DNA from: Candidatus Egerieimonas intestinavium | GTDB lineage: Bacteria > Bacillota > Clostridia > Lachnospirales > Lachnospiraceae | Direction of reading: 5' to 3' | DNA length: 64,000 nt | Assembly: GCA_018711815.1 (NCBI GenBank) | Contig: DVHU01000060.1 | Span: forward strand, 1 to 64,000 | Shown: positions 49,613 through 59,464 of the stretch, piece by piece | Layout of the letters: each line of letters opens with the position of its first letter | Numbering within the stretch: position 1 is the first letter of the stretch | Notes under the pieces: model-generated | What the model was told of the DNA's origin: nothing | Database searches by the model: none | Seen by the model: only the letters and a program-made list of their open reading frames with translations | Made by a program: the position numbers and the translations under genes

Positions 49613-51307
49613 ATGTTAGCGAGTTTGCATGTGAAGAACTTGGCTCTGATTGACGAGATAGAGGTGGATTTCACCCGGGGCTTAAATATTCTTACAGGCG
49701 AGACGGGAGCGGGGAAATCCCTGCTGCTGGGCAGCGTAAATCTGGCTCTGGGGAAAAAAATGCCCAGGGAGATCATCCGGGAGGGAGCCTCCTATGCCCT
49801 GGTTGAGCTGATCTTTCAGGTGGATACTCCCCAGACGCTGCAGGCCCTGGAGGAGCTGGATATCTATCCGGAGGAGGGGCAGGTGGTCATCAGCCGCCGG
49901 ATCACAGAGGGCAGGAGCAGCAGCCGGATCAACGGGGAGACCTGCACGGCGGCCCGGGTGAAGGCCGCGGCCTCTCTGCTGCTGGATATCCATGGCCAGC
50001 ACGAGCACCAGTCCCTGCTCTACCCGGAGAATCAGATGGGCATTTTGGATGCTTACGGGAAGGTTCAGATCGCTTCGGTGCTGGAGGAGGCGGAGAAGGC
50101 CTACGACAGTTACCAGAAGAAAAAGAGGGAGCTCCAGGGCTGTCAGATGGACGAGGAGCAGCGCCGCCGGGAGATGGATTTTTTAAGCTTTGAGATTGAT
50201 GAAATCCGGGAGGCGGACCTGCAGCCGGGGGAGGATGAGGAGCTGGAGAGCCAGTACCGTCTGCTGCTGAACAGCCAGAAGATCCAGGAAAGTCTCCGGG
50301 AGGCGCATCAGGCCACCGGCTACGAGAGCGGCGATGGAGCCGGGGAGCAGGTGGGAAGGGCCCTGCGGGAGCTCTCCCGGGTGTCGGAGCTTGACGGGAA
50401 GCTCTCAGAGCTTGCGGCCCTGCTCTCGGATGTGGATAGCCTGCTCAATGACTTTAACCGGGAGCTCTCCGGGTGCATGGCAGATTTTACCTTTTCTGAG
50501 GAAAACTTCTACCAGACAGAGCAGCGGCTGGATCTCATCAACCGCCTGAAGGCAAAATATGGAAATTCCATAGAGGAAATCAAAGCCTACGAGAAAGCCC
50601 AGGAGAAAAAGCTTGAGCAGCTTCAGAATCTGGAGGAGCACAGGGAAGAGCTGGAGCGGGAGGCAGAAGAGGCCAAAGCCAAGCTGAAAAAAATCTGTGA
50701 TAAGCTGCGGCAGCTGCGGATATCCTATGGGGAGAGAATGGAAAAGGAAATTGTCCAGAGTCTGCGGGAGCTGAACTTTCTGGATGTGCGCTTTAAGATT
50801 CAGGTGCGGGAACTGGATCATTTTACCAGAAAAGGCTCAGAGGAGGTGGAGTTTTTCATTTCCACCAACCCCGGGGAACCCCTGCGGCCCCTGGCAAAAG
50901 TAGCTTCCGGCGGAGAGCTCTCCCGTATCATGCTGGCTATTAAAGCCATGCTGGCGGACAAGGATGAGATAGAGACGCTGATTTTTGATGAGATAGACAC
51001 TGGTATCAGCGGCCGGACAGCCCAGAGAGTATCGGAGAAGATGGTGCAGATCGGCAGAAGCCGGCAGGTAATCTGCATCACTCATCTGGCCCAGATTGCG
51101 GCCATGGCGGACACCCATTTTCTCATTGAAAAAAATGTGGAAAAGGGGGAAACAAAAACCAGGATTTATTCCCTGAAGGAAGAGGAATCCGTGGCGGAAT
51201 TGGCCAGGATTTTGGGCGGCGCCAGAATCACCGAAAATACCATGGAATCGGCCCAGGAAATGAAAGAATTGGCACGGATACATAAAAATGCAAGTGTGAA
51301 AACGTAA
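49613..51307 (+). CDS. recN: DNA repair protein RecN
   Basis: 564-residue SMC-like ATPase of double-strand-break repair. Walker A GETGAGKSLLLGS, a long central coiled-coil region (about 150-370), signature VASGGELSRIMLAIKAML and Walker B LIFDEIDTGISGRTAQ; C-terminal VICITHLAQIAAMAD. Follows argR by 20 nt. Its 3' end contains a forespore-type promoter for spoIVB. Confidence 0.96.
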   Translation: MLASLHVKNLALIDEIEVDFTRGLNILTGETGAGKSLLLGSVNLALGKKMPREIIREGASYALVELIFQVDTPQTLQALEELDIYPEEGQVVISRRITEGRSSSRINGETCTAARVKAAASLLLDIHGQHEHQSLLYPENQMGILDAYGKVQIASVLEEAEKAYDSYQKKKRELQGCQMDEEQRRREMDFLSFEIDEIREADLQPGEDEELESQYRLLLNSQKIQESLREAHQATGYESGDGAGEQVGRALRELSRVSELDGKLSELAALLSDVDSLLNDFNRELSGCMADFTFSEENFYQTEQRLDLINRLKAKYGNSIEEIKAYEKAQEKKLEQLQNLEEHREELEREAEEAKAKLKKICDKLRQLRISYGERMEKEIVQSLRELNFLDVRFKIQVRELDHFTRKGSEEVEFFISTNPGEPLRPLAKVASGGELSRIMLAIKAMLADKDEIETLIFDEIDTGISGRTAQRVSEKMVQIGRSRQVICITHLAQIAAMADTHFLIEKNVEKGETKTRIYSLKEEESVAELARILGGARITENTMESAQEMKELARIHKNASVKT

Positions 51308-51315
51308 ATTGGCCA

Positions 51316-51354
51316 CATACTAGGAGAGGATGCGAGAAAAGTATCCTCTCTTTT
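51316..51354 (+). promoter_or_regulatory. Candidate forespore promoter overlapping a terminator hairpin, spoIVB leader
   Basis: CATACTA (51316-51322) fits the SigF/SigG -10 pattern CATnnTA; a weak -35 (around 51294-51301) lies about 15 nt upstream. Right after it, GAGAGGAT (51324-51331) pairs with ATCCTCTC (51343-51350) and TTTT follows. A transcript starting about 7 nt after the -10 would begin inside the left arm and so escape the terminator, while recN read-through would not. Confidence 0.5.
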
Positions 51355-51375
51355 ATTGTGAAAGGACGTGAGCCA

Positions 51376-52572
51376 ATGACGGGAAAACAGATATTTCGGC
51401 GGACCCTGAAGCTTCTGCCGGCACTGGCCCTGGCTGCAGCGCTCTTCTGGGGATATGGGGAGCTGCGGGATTCCATCCCCAACCAGCTGTATGTGTTTTC
51501 CGGCGAGGAAAATCCGCTGGAGGAGCTGCGGGAGAATCCTCTGGTATCCTGGGATGATGCGGTGACGGCTGCCGGCGGGGACGCTTATACTGTCTCCTGC
51601 AGCCTCTGCGGGGTTCTTCCGCTGAAGACAGTTAAGGTACAGCAGATTCCCAGAGAGCAGGTGATGGTCTCCGGAGAACACATCGGAATCTATATGGAAA
51701 CCAGCGGCGTGCTGATCATTGACAGCGGACAGCTGCAGGGCGCGGACGGTCTGGCCTGCGAACCGGCGGCCCATATCGTCCAGTCCGGGGACTATATTAT
51801 GAAGGTCAACGGGGAAACCCTGGACAACAAAAAAGATCTGATGGAGCAGGTGGCGGACAGCCAGGGGGAACCCATGGAGCTGCAGGTGCTGCGCCGGGAG
51901 GAGCTGATCACCCTGTCCCTGACTCCGGTGAAAACCCAGGACGGCTCCTACAAGCTGGGGATCTGGGTCAGAGACAATATTCAGGGAATCGGAACGTTGA
52001 CCTTTGTGCGGCAGGACGGCAGCTTCGGCGCCCTGGGCCATGGGATCAGCGACACAGACACCGGAGAGCTGCTGCACCTGTCCCAGGGAGAGCTGTACCA
52101 GGCGGACCTGCTGTCCATCAGCAAGGGCCAGGAGGGCAATCCCGGGGAGCTGAGAGGCTCTATCACCTATGCGGACAGCCGCCGGTTGGGAACCATAGAC
52201 AGCAATCTGGAAAACGGCATCTACGGGCAGCTGGAGGCCCAGGAGGGAATTCCCTTAAAGCCCTATGACATTGCCCTGAAGCAGGATGTAACCACCGGAC
52301 CGGTAACCATCCTCTGTGATGTGGAGGGGGAAGTGGGGGAATACCAGGCGGAGATCACAGAGATCGACTGGAATAAGCAGGACACCAACAAAAGCTTCAC
52401 CATCCGCATCACGGATCCGCGGCTTTTGGATATCACCGGGGGAATTGTCCAGGGAATGAGCGGCAGTCCCGTACTTCAGAACGGCTGCCTGGTGGGCGCT
52501 GTCACCCACGTATTTATCCGGGATTCCGCCCAGGGCTATGGAATTTTCATAGAAAATATGCTGCGGCAGTAG
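51376..52572 (+). CDS. spoIVB: SpoIVB serine peptidase (PDZ domain)
   Basis: 398 residues. N-terminal membrane anchor (about 12-26), a PDZ domain (about 135-195; HIVQSGDYIMKVNGE), and the SpoIVB S55 peptidase domain with the catalytic His in GALGHGISDTDTG and the Ser in GMSGSPVLQNG. Made in the forespore and secreted into the intermembrane space to trigger pro-SigK processing. ATG 51376 has AAAGGA 9 nt upstream. Directly precedes spo0A, as in Bacillus and Clostridia. Confidence 0.96.
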   Translation: MTGKQIFRRTLKLLPALALAAALFWGYGELRDSIPNQLYVFSGEENPLEELRENPLVSWDDAVTAAGGDAYTVSCSLCGVLPLKTVKVQQIPREQVMVSGEHIGIYMETSGVLIIDSGQLQGADGLACEPAAHIVQSGDYIMKVNGETLDNKKDLMEQVADSQGEPMELQVLRREELITLSLTPVKTQDGSYKLGIWVRDNIQGIGTLTFVRQDGSFGALGHGISDTDTGELLHLSQGELYQADLLSISKGQEGNPGELRGSITYADSRRLGTIDSNLENGIYGQLEAQEGIPLKPYDIALKQDVTTGPVTILCDVEGEVGEYQAEITEIDWNKQDTNKSFTIRITDPRLLDITGGIVQGMSGSPVLQNGCLVGAVTHVFIRDSAQGYGIFIENMLRQ

Positions 52573-52601
52573 GGAAAAAGGGCGAAAATCTCAGGGAAAT
52601 C

Positions 52602-52608
52602 TGACGAA
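52602..52608 (+). promoter_or_regulatory. Candidate Spo0A (0A) box
   Basis: TGACGAA matches the 0A-box core TGNCGAA, about 100 nt before the spo0A promoter. Only one site was found, so autoregulation is plausible but weakly supported. Confidence 0.35.
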
Positions 52609-52666
52609 TCCTGGAAGGAACTGGAGATAAGTGTCACAAATAATCGAATAATAGTAAAAATCAGGG

Positions 52667-52694
52667 AAAACAGTCGGACGAAACCGGCTGTTTT
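52667..52694 (+). terminator. Terminator between spoIVB and spo0A
   Basis: AAAACAGTCGG (52667-52677) pairs with CCGGCTGTTTT (52684-52694) with one wobble. Confidence 0.75.
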
Positions 52695-52707
52695 CTGGCA
52701 CTTTCCC

Positions 52708-52736
52708 TTGATTTGAAAAGAAAACCTCTCTATAAT
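52708..52736 (+). promoter_or_regulatory. SigA promoter of spo0A
   Basis: TTGATT (52708-52713), 17-nt spacer, TATAAT (52731-52736). The spo0A ATG is 87 nt downstream, giving a leader of about 80 nt. Confidence 0.8.
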
Positions 52737-52823
52737 ACAGATAGTGTTCGGAAACAATGATGTAATATGAGAGGCGCCTCATCCATTTTTTTTAACACAG
52801 ATTTCAGATTTGGGAGGAGTAAC

Positions 52824-53615
52824 ATGGAGAAGCTAAATGTTGCCATCGCAGATGATAACCAGCGGATGGTTCACCTGTTAAGTGAGCTCATCAGCAATGA
52901 TAAAGAACTGGAACTGGTAGGACAGGCAGATAACGGAAAAGATATTTACGAGATTATCAAAGACAAGCAGCCGGACGTGGTTCTGCTGGACATTATCATG
53001 CCCAAGATGGACGGACTTACGGTGATGGAGAAGGTAAACCAGGACAGTACCCTTAAGAAGCATCCGGCTTTTATTGTAATATCTGCGGTGGGCCAGGAGA
53101 AAATTACTGAGGACGCCTTTAATCAGGGAGCAGCCTATTATATGATGAAGCCCTTTGACAATGAGATGGTCATCAGCCGGATCAAGCAGCTGAGAGGAGA
53201 GGATAGCCGCAGAGGGAGAGGAGTACATAAGGCTCCCCAGGAAGCGCCCCGGAAGAAAGGGCAGAATCTGGAGATGGATGTGACCAACATTATCCACGAG
53301 ATCGGCGTGCCCGCCCATATAAAAGGATATCAGTATCTGAGGGACGCCATCATCCTCTCTGTGGACGATATGGAGATGCTCAATTCCATCACCAAGATCC
53401 TGTACCCCACCATCGCCAAGCGCCACCAGACTACCCCCAGCCGGGTGGAGCGGGCCATCCGTCATGCCATCGAGGTGGCCTGGAGCCGGGGAAAGATGGA
53501 TACCATCGACGCCCTGTTTGGGTACACGGTGAGTACCGGAAAGGGAAAGCCCACCAATTCGGAATTTATCGCCCTGATCGCCGACAAGATACGGCTGGAG
53601 TACAAAAACCCTTAG
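52824..53615 (+). CDS. spo0A: Sporulation transcription factor Spo0A
   Basis: 263-residue master regulator of sporulation. Receiver domain with D10-D11 and phosphoacceptor D56 in [13 protein letters not shown], linker about 125-150, and the C-terminal Spo0A DNA-binding domain with [18 protein letters not shown] and the recognition helix [23 protein letters not shown] 52824 follows GGGAGGAG. In Clostridia it is phosphorylated by orphan kinases; none is encoded here. Monocistronic, between its promoter and the glgA leader. Confidence 0.98.
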   Translation: MEKLNVAIADDNQRMVHLLSELISNDKELELVGQADNGKDIYEIIKDKQPDVVLLDIIMPKMDGLTVMEKVNQDSTLKKHPAFIVISAVGQEKITEDAFNQGAAYYMMKPFDNEMVISRIKQLRGEDSRRGRGVHKAPQEAPRKKGQNLEMDVTNIIHEIGVPAHIKGYQYLRDAIILSVDDMEMLNSITKILYPTIAKRHQTTPSRVERAIRHAIEVAWSRGKMDTIDALFGYTVSTGKGKPTNSEFIALIADKIRLEYKNP

Positions 53616-53675
53616 AGACCCAAGGAAAGGTGGGGATTGCCTGAAATAATGCTTTTCATCGGGGCAAAAAAGGAG

Positions 53676-53681
53676 TATAAT
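53676..53681 (+). promoter_or_regulatory. Candidate -10 element of glgA
   Basis: TATAAT at 53676-53681 with TTTTCA (53653-53658) 17 nt upstream as a poor -35. It lies 42 nt before the glgA ATG. Confidence 0.45.
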
Positions 53682-53722
53682 ATAAGCAGTTTTTAATTGC
53701 TGAAACTAGGAGGGTTTTACAC

Positions 53723-55171
53723 ATGAGAAAAGTATTATTTGTGGCCTCTGAGGCGGTTCCCTATATCAAGACCGGGGGACTGGCCGACGTGGTGGGCTCG
53801 CTGCCGAAATGTTTTCCCAAGGAGTACTTCGATGTGAGGGTGATTATCCCGAAGTACGCCTGCATGAAGGAAGAATTAAAAAATCAGCTGCGCTACGTGA
53901 CAAATTTTTATATGGACTTAAACTGGAGACAGCAGTACGTAGGAATTTTTGAGTCAGAGTACGAGGGAATCAAGTTTTATTTCATCGACAATGAGGAGCA
54001 TTTTGGGGGCAGCAAGCCCTACAACGGCATGCCCTGGGATTTGGAAAAATTCGCGTATTTTTCCAAGGCGGCTCTCTCTATGCTGCCGGTGATTGATTTC
54101 CGCCCGGATATCATCCACTGCCACGACTGGCAGACGGGACTGATCCCCGTATACCTCAATGAGCGCTTCCAGGGAAGCGATTTCTATCGGGGAATCAAGA
54201 CGGTGATGACCATTCACAACCTGAAGTTCCAGGGCGTCTGGGATATCAAGACCATCAAGAGCATTACCGGTCTGGCGGATTACTACTTTACGCCGGATAA
54301 GCTGGAGATGAACCATGACGGCAACTATCTGAAGGGCGGTCTGGTTTATGCGGACGCCATCACTACCGTGAGCAATACCTACGCGGAGGAGATCAAGACT
54401 CCCTTCTACGGGGAGGGACTGGACGGCCTGATGAGAGCCCGCTCCGGCAGTCTTCGGGGAATTGTCAACGGCATTGACTACGGCGAGTACAACCCGGAGA
54501 CAGATCCCTTCATCGTAAAGAATTACAATGCCAAAAACTTCCGCAAGGAGAAGATTAAAAATAAAACGGCTCTGCAGGAGGAGCTGGGCCTGGAGGTAAA
54601 TCCCAAGACCATGATGATCGGCGTGGTTTCAAGACTCACCGATCAGAAGGGCTTTGACCTGATCGCCTACATGATGGACGAGATGTGCCAGGACAACATC
54701 CAGCTGGTGGTGCTGGGCACCGGAGAGGCTCAGTATGAGAATATGTTCCGCCATTTCGCCTGGAAATACGACAAGAAGGTTTCCGCGAATATCTACTATT
54801 CCGAAGCCATGTCCCACAAGGTGTACGCCGCCTGCGACGCCTTCCTGATGCCGTCCCTCTTTGAGCCCTGCGGCTTAAGCCAGCTGATGAGCCTTCGCTA
54901 CGGCACTGTGCCCATTGTCCGGGAGACCGGCGGCTTAAAGGATACGGTACAGCCCTACAATGAGTTCGAGGGAACCGGAACAGGATTTTCCTTTGCCAAT
55001 TATAACGCCCACGAAATGCTGGGAACGATCCGTTACGCGGAGAAGATCTACTACGACCGCAAGCGGGAGTGGAATAAGATCATCGACCGGGCTATGGCGG
55101 CGGATTACTCCTGGAATACCTCCGCAAAGCAGTACGAGGAGATGTATAACTGGCTGGCCGGCGGCTGCTAA
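53723..55171 (+). CDS. glgA: Glycogen synthase (ADP-glucose type, GT5)
   Basis: 482-residue retaining glycosyltransferase that elongates alpha-1,4-glucan from ADP-glucose. N-terminal KTGGLADVVGSLP (ADP-glucose binding), HCHDWQTGLIPVYL, HNLKFQGVW, NGIDYGEYNP, and the C-terminal domain with VSRLTDQKGFDL and PSLFEPCGLSQLMSLRYGTVPIVRETGGL. AGGAGGG precedes ATG 53723. It is a lone glycogen gene here; the only other glycogen-related gene in the window is the inactive-looking GH13 protein 48 kb away. Confidence 0.96.
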   Translation: MRKVLFVASEAVPYIKTGGLADVVGSLPKCFPKEYFDVRVIIPKYACMKEELKNQLRYVTNFYMDLNWRQQYVGIFESEYEGIKFYFIDNEEHFGGSKPYNGMPWDLEKFAYFSKAALSMLPVIDFRPDIIHCHDWQTGLIPVYLNERFQGSDFYRGIKTVMTIHNLKFQGVWDIKTIKSITGLADYYFTPDKLEMNHDGNYLKGGLVYADAITTVSNTYAEEIKTPFYGEGLDGLMRARSGSLRGIVNGIDYGEYNPETDPFIVKNYNAKNFRKEKIKNKTALQEELGLEVNPKTMMIGVVSRLTDQKGFDLIAYMMDEMCQDNIQLVVLGTGEAQYENMFRHFAWKYDKKVSANIYYSEAMSHKVYAACDAFLMPSLFEPCGLSQLMSLRYGTVPIVRETGGLKDTVQPYNEFEGTGTGFSFANYNAHEMLGTIRYAEKIYYDRKREWNKIIDRAMAADYSWNTSAKQYEEMYNWLAGGC

Positions 55172-55228
55172 GAGAGCGTCTTGAGGGCCCTGGAAGCGTA
55201 GGAAAAAAATCATAGAAATGAAAATCAG

Positions 55229-55297
55229 AAAGAGGCTTTCGCGATCAGGCCATAAGCCGGCTCTGGGCCGGGACTTGGCCGCGCGCCGGCCTCTTTT
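55229..55297 (+). terminator. Branched terminator after glgA
   Basis: AAAGAGGC (55229-55236) pairs with GCCTCTTTT (55289-55297) around a GC-rich branched interior containing several GGCC/GCCGG stems, followed by more T. Confidence 0.6.
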
Positions 55298-55351
55298 TGC
55301 GTGAAAAGAATACAGACAAATATTCTCAGCATAGAACTGCCGCCGGCCACG

Positions 55352-55359
55352 CATACTGT
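55352..55359 (+). promoter_or_regulatory. Candidate SigE-type -10 element before small coat-like genes
   Basis: CATACTGT resembles the SigE -10 (CATACANT). GCATAGA (55329-55335) upstream is a loose -35 at 16-nt spacing. Low certainty. Confidence 0.3.
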
Positions 55360-55390
55360 TTTTGTAACAAAGAACAGGAGGTAAAGAAAG

Positions 55391-55576
55391 ATGACCAATT
55401 TATCTACCCTTGATCTGCAGAACCTGCGTCACTTGATCGGCGGATGCGAGACCACCCACTGTAAGATGCAGGCTTATGCCCAGAGTGCCAAAGACCCGCA
55501 GGTACAGCAGTTCTTCCAGAAGGCGGCCCAGTCGGCTTGCCAGTCCAAGGAACAGCTGATGCAGTTTTTGCAGTAG
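55391..55576 (+). CDS. Small helical protein, probably spore-coat related
   Basis: 61 residues, helical and Gln-rich (QVQQFFQKAAQSACQSKEQLMQFLQ), with two cysteines and a His in ETTHCKMQAY. It resembles the short ferritin-like or CotF-like proteins that accompany coat genes in Clostridia. AGGAGG lies just before ATG 55391. A second gene of similar type begins 12 nt after its stop, so the two form a pair. No signal peptide. A coat role is inferred from resemblance and the SigE-like upstream site only. Confidence 0.65.
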   Translation: MTNLSTLDLQNLRHLIGGCETTHCKMQAYAQSAKDPQVQQFFQKAAQSACQSKEQLMQFLQ

Positions 55577-55588
55577 GAGGTGCGCGTG

Positions 55589-55846
55589 ATGGATGAGAAG
55601 ATGATGGTAAACGACACATTGACAGGCATTAACGGGGAACTGGTGCGCTATGGGGAGATGATTTCCCAGACAGAAAATCCCCAGCTGAAGCAGACCTTAA
55701 AGCAGATGCGAAATCAGTGCGAGATGTCTCAGGAGGAGATCTACCAGATCGCCCGGGAGCGCAGCTATTACGTGCCCGCGGGACCGGCCTCCCCGGAATC
55801 TGTGGCTCATGTGCGCAGTGTCCTGACTCAGGCCTCTGTAAAGTAA
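55589..55846 (+). CDS. CotF-like spore coat family small protein
   Basis: 85 residues with a CotF-like helical pattern: KMMVNDTLTGINGELVRYGEMISQTENPQLKQTLKQMRNQCEMSQEEIYQIARERSYYVPA. The tyrosine-proline ending YYVPAGPASP is common in coat F proteins. ATG 55589 is 8 nt after AGGAGG (55575-55580); the in-frame GTG 55580 overlaps that site. Coupled to the 61-residue gene upstream and followed by a terminator. Confidence 0.75.
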   Translation: MDEKMMVNDTLTGINGELVRYGEMISQTENPQLKQTLKQMRNQCEMSQEEIYQIARERSYYVPAGPASPESVAHVRSVLTQASVK

Positions 55847-55860
55847 GGTAAGAAAGCCAG

Positions 55861-55905
55861 GAGGGCGCTTGAAGCAAACATGCGAAAAGAGCTTGGGGCG
55901 CCCTC
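55861..55905 (+). terminator. Terminator after the coat-like pair
   Basis: GAGGGCGCTTGAAGC (55861-55875) pairs with GCTTGGGGCGCCCTC (55891-55905), followed by a short T-rich tract. The remaining DNA to 56037 shows nothing else I can identify. Confidence 0.75.
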
Positions 55906-56037
55906 TTACTTTCTGCCTGTATTTCTTTTCCCTCCGCCGCTTGACGGGAAACATAAATCGTGATAGTCTGATAAAAGAAATTCTGAAGTTCATCCGGTGT
56001 TCGCCGGGATTTTCCCCCCTGGAAATTAATTTTGTAG

Positions 56038-56091
56038 TTGACAATCGAGGAAAAGTAGTTTACTATGTTTAGAGAAACGAACATAAGTTCG
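56038..56091 (+). promoter_or_regulatory. recA promoter with LexA (DinR) operator
   Basis: TTGACA (56038-56043), 17-nt spacer, TACTAT (56061-56066), then the perfect SOS box CGAACATAAGTTCG (56078-56091) about 12 nt after the -10. This fits the Gram-positive consensus CGAACN4GTTCG and indicates SOS induction of recA-recX. Confidence 0.92.
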
Positions 56092-56108
56092 CGGACGGAG
56101 GGTAAAAA

Positions 56109-57173
56109 ATGGTAAAAGATGAGAAGATGAAAGCCCTGGACGCAGCTCTGGGACAGATAGAGAAGCAGTTTGGAAAAGGTGCGGTGATGAAGCTGGGAGA
56201 TTCCGGCAGGAACATGAACGTGGAGGCAGTGCCCACCGGCGCCCTGAGCCTGGATATCGCTCTGGGACTGGGGGGCGTGCCCCGGGGAAGGATCGTGGAG
56301 ATCTATGGTCCCGAGTCCAGCGGAAAGACCACCGTGGCCCTGCACATGGTGGCCGAGGTGCAGAAGCGGGGAGGAATTGCGGGCTTTATTGACGCGGAGC
56401 ATGCCCTGGATCCCGTGTATGCGGGAAATATCGGCGTGGATATTGATAACCTCTACATTTCCCAGCCGGACAGCGGCGAGCAGGCCCTGGAGATCACCGA
56501 GACCATGGTGCGCTCCGGAGCTGTGGATATTGTGATTATTGACTCTGTGGCGGCCCTGGTGCCCCGGGCGGAGATCGAGGGAGATATGGGAGATTCCCAT
56601 GTGGGACTGCAGGCCCGGCTCATGTCCCAGGCCCTGCGGAAGCTGACCGCGGTGATCAGCAAGTCCAACTGTATCGTAATTTTTATCAACCAGCTTCGGG
56701 AGAAGGTGGGCGTGATGTTCGGAAATCCCGAGACCACCACCGGCGGCCGGGCGCTGAAGTTCTATTCCTCCATCCGCATGGACGTGCGGCGGATTGAGAC
56801 CTTAAAGCAGAGCGGAGAGGTCGTGGGTAACCGGGTGCGGATTAAGGTGGTGAAGAATAAGGTGGCTCCCCCCTTCCGGGAGGCGGAGTTTGATATCATG
56901 TTCGGAAAGGGCATCTCCAAGGAGGGAGATATTCTGGATCTGGCGTCCAACCTGGGGATTATCCAGAAAAGCGGCGCCTGGTTCGCCTATAACAGCGCCA
57001 AGATCGGCCAGGGCCGGGAGAACGCCAAGAATTATCTCCGGGAGAATCCGGCGGTGGCTGCGGAGGTGGAAGCCAAAGTTCGGGAGCATTACGGCCTGCC
57101 GGCGGATCAGGAGGCAGCGGCGCCCACGGACGAGGCTGGACAAGGGGTTCTGGAGCTGGAGATTGACCGATGA
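56109..57173 (+). CDS. recA: Recombinase RecA
   Basis: 354-residue RecA. N-terminal helical domain, Walker [10 protein letters not shown] (67-75), Walker [18 protein letters not shown] loops around [19 protein letters not shown] and the [28 protein letters not shown] motif, and an acidic C-terminal tail. ATG 56109 follows ACGGAGGG. Co-transcribed and translationally overlapped with recX by 4 nt, under the SOS promoter at 56038. Confidence 0.98.
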   Translation: MVKDEKMKALDAALGQIEKQFGKGAVMKLGDSGRNMNVEAVPTGALSLDIALGLGGVPRGRIVEIYGPESSGKTTVALHMVAEVQKRGGIAGFIDAEHALDPVYAGNIGVDIDNLYISQPDSGEQALEITETMVRSGAVDIVIIDSVAALVPRAEIEGDMGDSHVGLQARLMSQALRKLTAVISKSNCIVIFINQLREKVGVMFGNPETTTGGRALKFYSSIRMDVRRIETLKQSGEVVGNRVRIKVVKNKVAPPFREAEFDIMFGKGISKEGDILDLASNLGIIQKSGAWFAYNSAKIGQGRENAKNYLRENPAVAAEVEAKVREHYGLPADQEAAAPTDEAGQGVLELEIDR

Positions 57174-57796
57174 CTGTAACCGGAATCCGGCAGCTGACAA
57201 AACAAAAGATAGAGATTTCACTGGACGGACAGCCCGCCTTTGTCTTGTACAAAGGCGAGCTGTCCCGTTATCAGATACGGGAAGGGCAGGAGATACCGGA
57301 GGAGCTTTACCGGGAGATCACCGGTGAAGTACTGATTAAGCGGGCCCGGCGTTACGCTCTGCATCTGTTGATCAAGAGGGACTACACCCAGCGGGAGCTG
57401 CGTCAGAAGCTGGAGCGGGCCGGATATCCTCCGGAGGTGACGGAGGACGCCTTGGCTTATGTGAAGTCTTATCGGTATGTGGATGACGACAGATACGCCC
57501 GGCGCTACGTGGAGCAGTATAAGGAGAGCAAAAGCAGGCGCCAGCTGCAGCAGGAGCTCTCCCGCCGGGGAGTGCCCCGGGAACTGGCCCAGCACGCCCT
57601 GGAGGAGGCCCAGGGGCCTTCCGAGCGTCAGCTGATCCGCCAGCTGGTGGAGAAAAAATGCCGGAACCGGCAGGGACTGACGGAGAAGGAGGTTCAGCGG
57701 TTGTACGGCTATCTGGCCCGTCGGGGATTTTCCGGCAGCGACATCGGCGCAGTCCTGCGGGAGCTTGACATTTTTGACAAAATAGAGATGATTTGA
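57170..57796 (+). CDS. recX: Recombination regulator RecX
   Basis: 208-residue RecX that restrains RecA filament extension. The tandem three-helix repeats are visible in [56 protein letters not shown] and [17 protein letters not shown] overlaps the recA stop. Standard size and location. Confidence 0.93.
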   Translation: MTVTGIRQLTKQKIEISLDGQPAFVLYKGELSRYQIREGQEIPEELYREITGEVLIKRARRYALHLLIKRDYTQRELRQKLERAGYPPEVTEDALAYVKSYRYVDDDRYARRYVEQYKESKSRRQLQQELSRRGVPRELAQHALEEAQGPSERQLIRQLVEKKCRNRQGLTEKEVQRLYGYLARRGFSGSDIGAVLRELDIFDKIEMI

Positions 57797-57825
57797 TTGA
57801 CAAAATTATCAAATCAGTATAAAAT
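57797..57825 (+). promoter_or_regulatory. Promoter of rny
   Basis: TTGACA (57797-57802), 17-nt spacer, TAAAAT (57820-57825). It begins right after the recX stop. Confidence 0.65.
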
Positions 57826-57877
57826 TATACTGTTGTATAGCACAATGAAAACTAAATAAGGAGGTGCTCCTGTAGCA

Positions 57878-59431
57878 ATGGATATTATTATTCCAATAAT
57901 TGCTGTACTAGTCGCACTGCTTATTGCGGTTCCTGTTACCAGCAAGCTGGCTGTGGCCAAGAAGGCAAAGCAAGATGCTGAGAAAATTGGCACAGCGGAG
58001 GAGAAGGCGCGAAACATCATAGATGAAGCACTTAAAACGGCGGAAACTAAGAAGCGAGAGGCCCTGTTGGAAGCCAAGGAAGAATCTCTGAAGACGAAAA
58101 ATGAGTTGGAGAGAGAGACCAAGGAGCGGCGCAATGAGCTGCAGAAATACGAGAAACGTGTTCTTGCCAAGGAGGAGGCCATCGACCGCAAGGCAGACGC
58201 TGTGGAGCGGAGAGAGGCTGATTGTACGGCGAAGGAAGCAGAGTTAAAGAAGAAAGAAAAAAAGGTTGACGAATTACATGACCGGGGAGTACAAGAACTG
58301 GAGAGAATTTCCGGTTTAACCTCCGAACAAGCAAAAGAATATTTGTTAAAAACTGTTGAAGACGAAGTAAAGATTGATACGGCCAAGCTCTACAAGGAAT
58401 TGGAGAGCAAGGCAAAGGAAGAAGCAGGAAGGAAAGCGAAGGAGTACGTGGTAACCGCCATCCAGAAATGTGCGGTGGATCACGTTTCAGAGGCAACAAT
58501 TTCCGTTGTCCAGCTGCCCAGCGATGAGATGAAGGGCCGGATCATTGGCCGTGAGGGTCGGAACATCCGTACCCTGGAGACGCTGACAGGCGTGGATCTG
58601 ATTATCGACGATACGCCTGAGGCAGTAGTATTATCTGGATTTGACCCCATTCGCAGGGAAGTGGCGCGAATCGCGCTGGAAAAACTGATTGTGGACGGAC
58701 GTATTCATCCGGCCCGCATCGAAGAGATGGTGGAGAAGGCACAGAAGGAAGTGGAGAGCATGATCCGGGAAGAGGGAGAGGCTGCCGCTCTGGAAGTGGG
58801 AGTTCACGGAATCCATCCGGAACTGATCCGTCTCCTGGGAAGAATGAAGTTCCGTTCCAGCTATGGACAGAATGCGCTGAAGCATTCAATCGAAGTGGCA
58901 CAGCTGTCCGGCTTGCTGGCAGCCGAGGTGGGTACGGATATCCGCCTGGCAAAGAGAGCTGGTCTGCTGCATGACATTGGAAAATCCATCGACCACGAAG
59001 TGGAAGGTTCTCATATTCAGATCGGTGTGGATCTGTGCAGAAAGTATAAGGAGTCTGCAGTGGTGATCAACGCTGTGGAGGCTCATCACGGGGATGTGGA
59101 GCCCCAGTCCCTTATTGCGGGGATTGTACAGGCTTCGGACGCCATCTCGGCGGCTCGCCCCGGCGCCAGAAGGGAGACTCTGGAAACTTACACAAACAGG
59201 TTGAAACAGTTGGAGGATATTACCAATTCCTTCAAAGGTGTGGACAAATCTTTTGCTATTCAGGCGGGACGTGAGGTCCGGATTATGGTATTGCCGGATC
59301 ACGTAAATGACGCAGACATGGTGCTTCTGGCCAGAGATATCTCGAAACAGATCGAGGCTGAGCTGGAATACCCGGGACAGATCAAAGTAAATGTAATTCG
59401 AGAGAGCCGCGTGGTAGACTACGCGAAATAA
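57878..59431 (+). CDS. rny: Ribonuclease Y
   Basis: 517-residue membrane-anchored endoribonuclease that starts mRNA decay. N-terminal transmembrane helix (about 5-22), a long charged coiled coil (about 28-190), KH domain (about 205-270; [17 protein letters not shown]) and HD domain with [12 protein letters not shown] and [19 protein letters not shown] precedes ATG 57878. Monocistronic with its own promoter and terminator. Confidence 0.97.
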   Translation: MDIIIPIIAVLVALLIAVPVTSKLAVAKKAKQDAEKIGTAEEKARNIIDEALKTAETKKREALLEAKEESLKTKNELERETKERRNELQKYEKRVLAKEEAIDRKADAVERREADCTAKEAELKKKEKKVDELHDRGVQELERISGLTSEQAKEYLLKTVEDEVKIDTAKLYKELESKAKEEAGRKAKEYVVTAIQKCAVDHVSEATISVVQLPSDEMKGRIIGREGRNIRTLETLTGVDLIIDDTPEAVVLSGFDPIRREVARIALEKLIVDGRIHPARIEEMVEKAQKEVESMIREEGEAAALEVGVHGIHPELIRLLGRMKFRSSYGQNALKHSIEVAQLSGLLAAEVGTDIRLAKRAGLLHDIGKSIDHEVEGSHIQIGVDLCRKYKESAVVINAVEAHHGDVEPQSLIAGIVQASDAISAARPGARRETLETYTNRLKQLEDITNSFKGVDKSFAIQAGREVRIMVLPDHVNDADMVLLARDISKQIEAELEYPGQIKVNVIRESRVVDYAK

Positions 59432-59433
59432 AG

Positions 59434-59464
59434 AAAAAAGCAGGCTTTTTGGCCTGCTTTTTTT
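59434..59464 (+). terminator. Terminator of rny
   Basis: A-run, GCAGGC...GCCTGC stem (59440-59457), then seven T. Suitable for termination in both directions. Confidence 0.85.
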
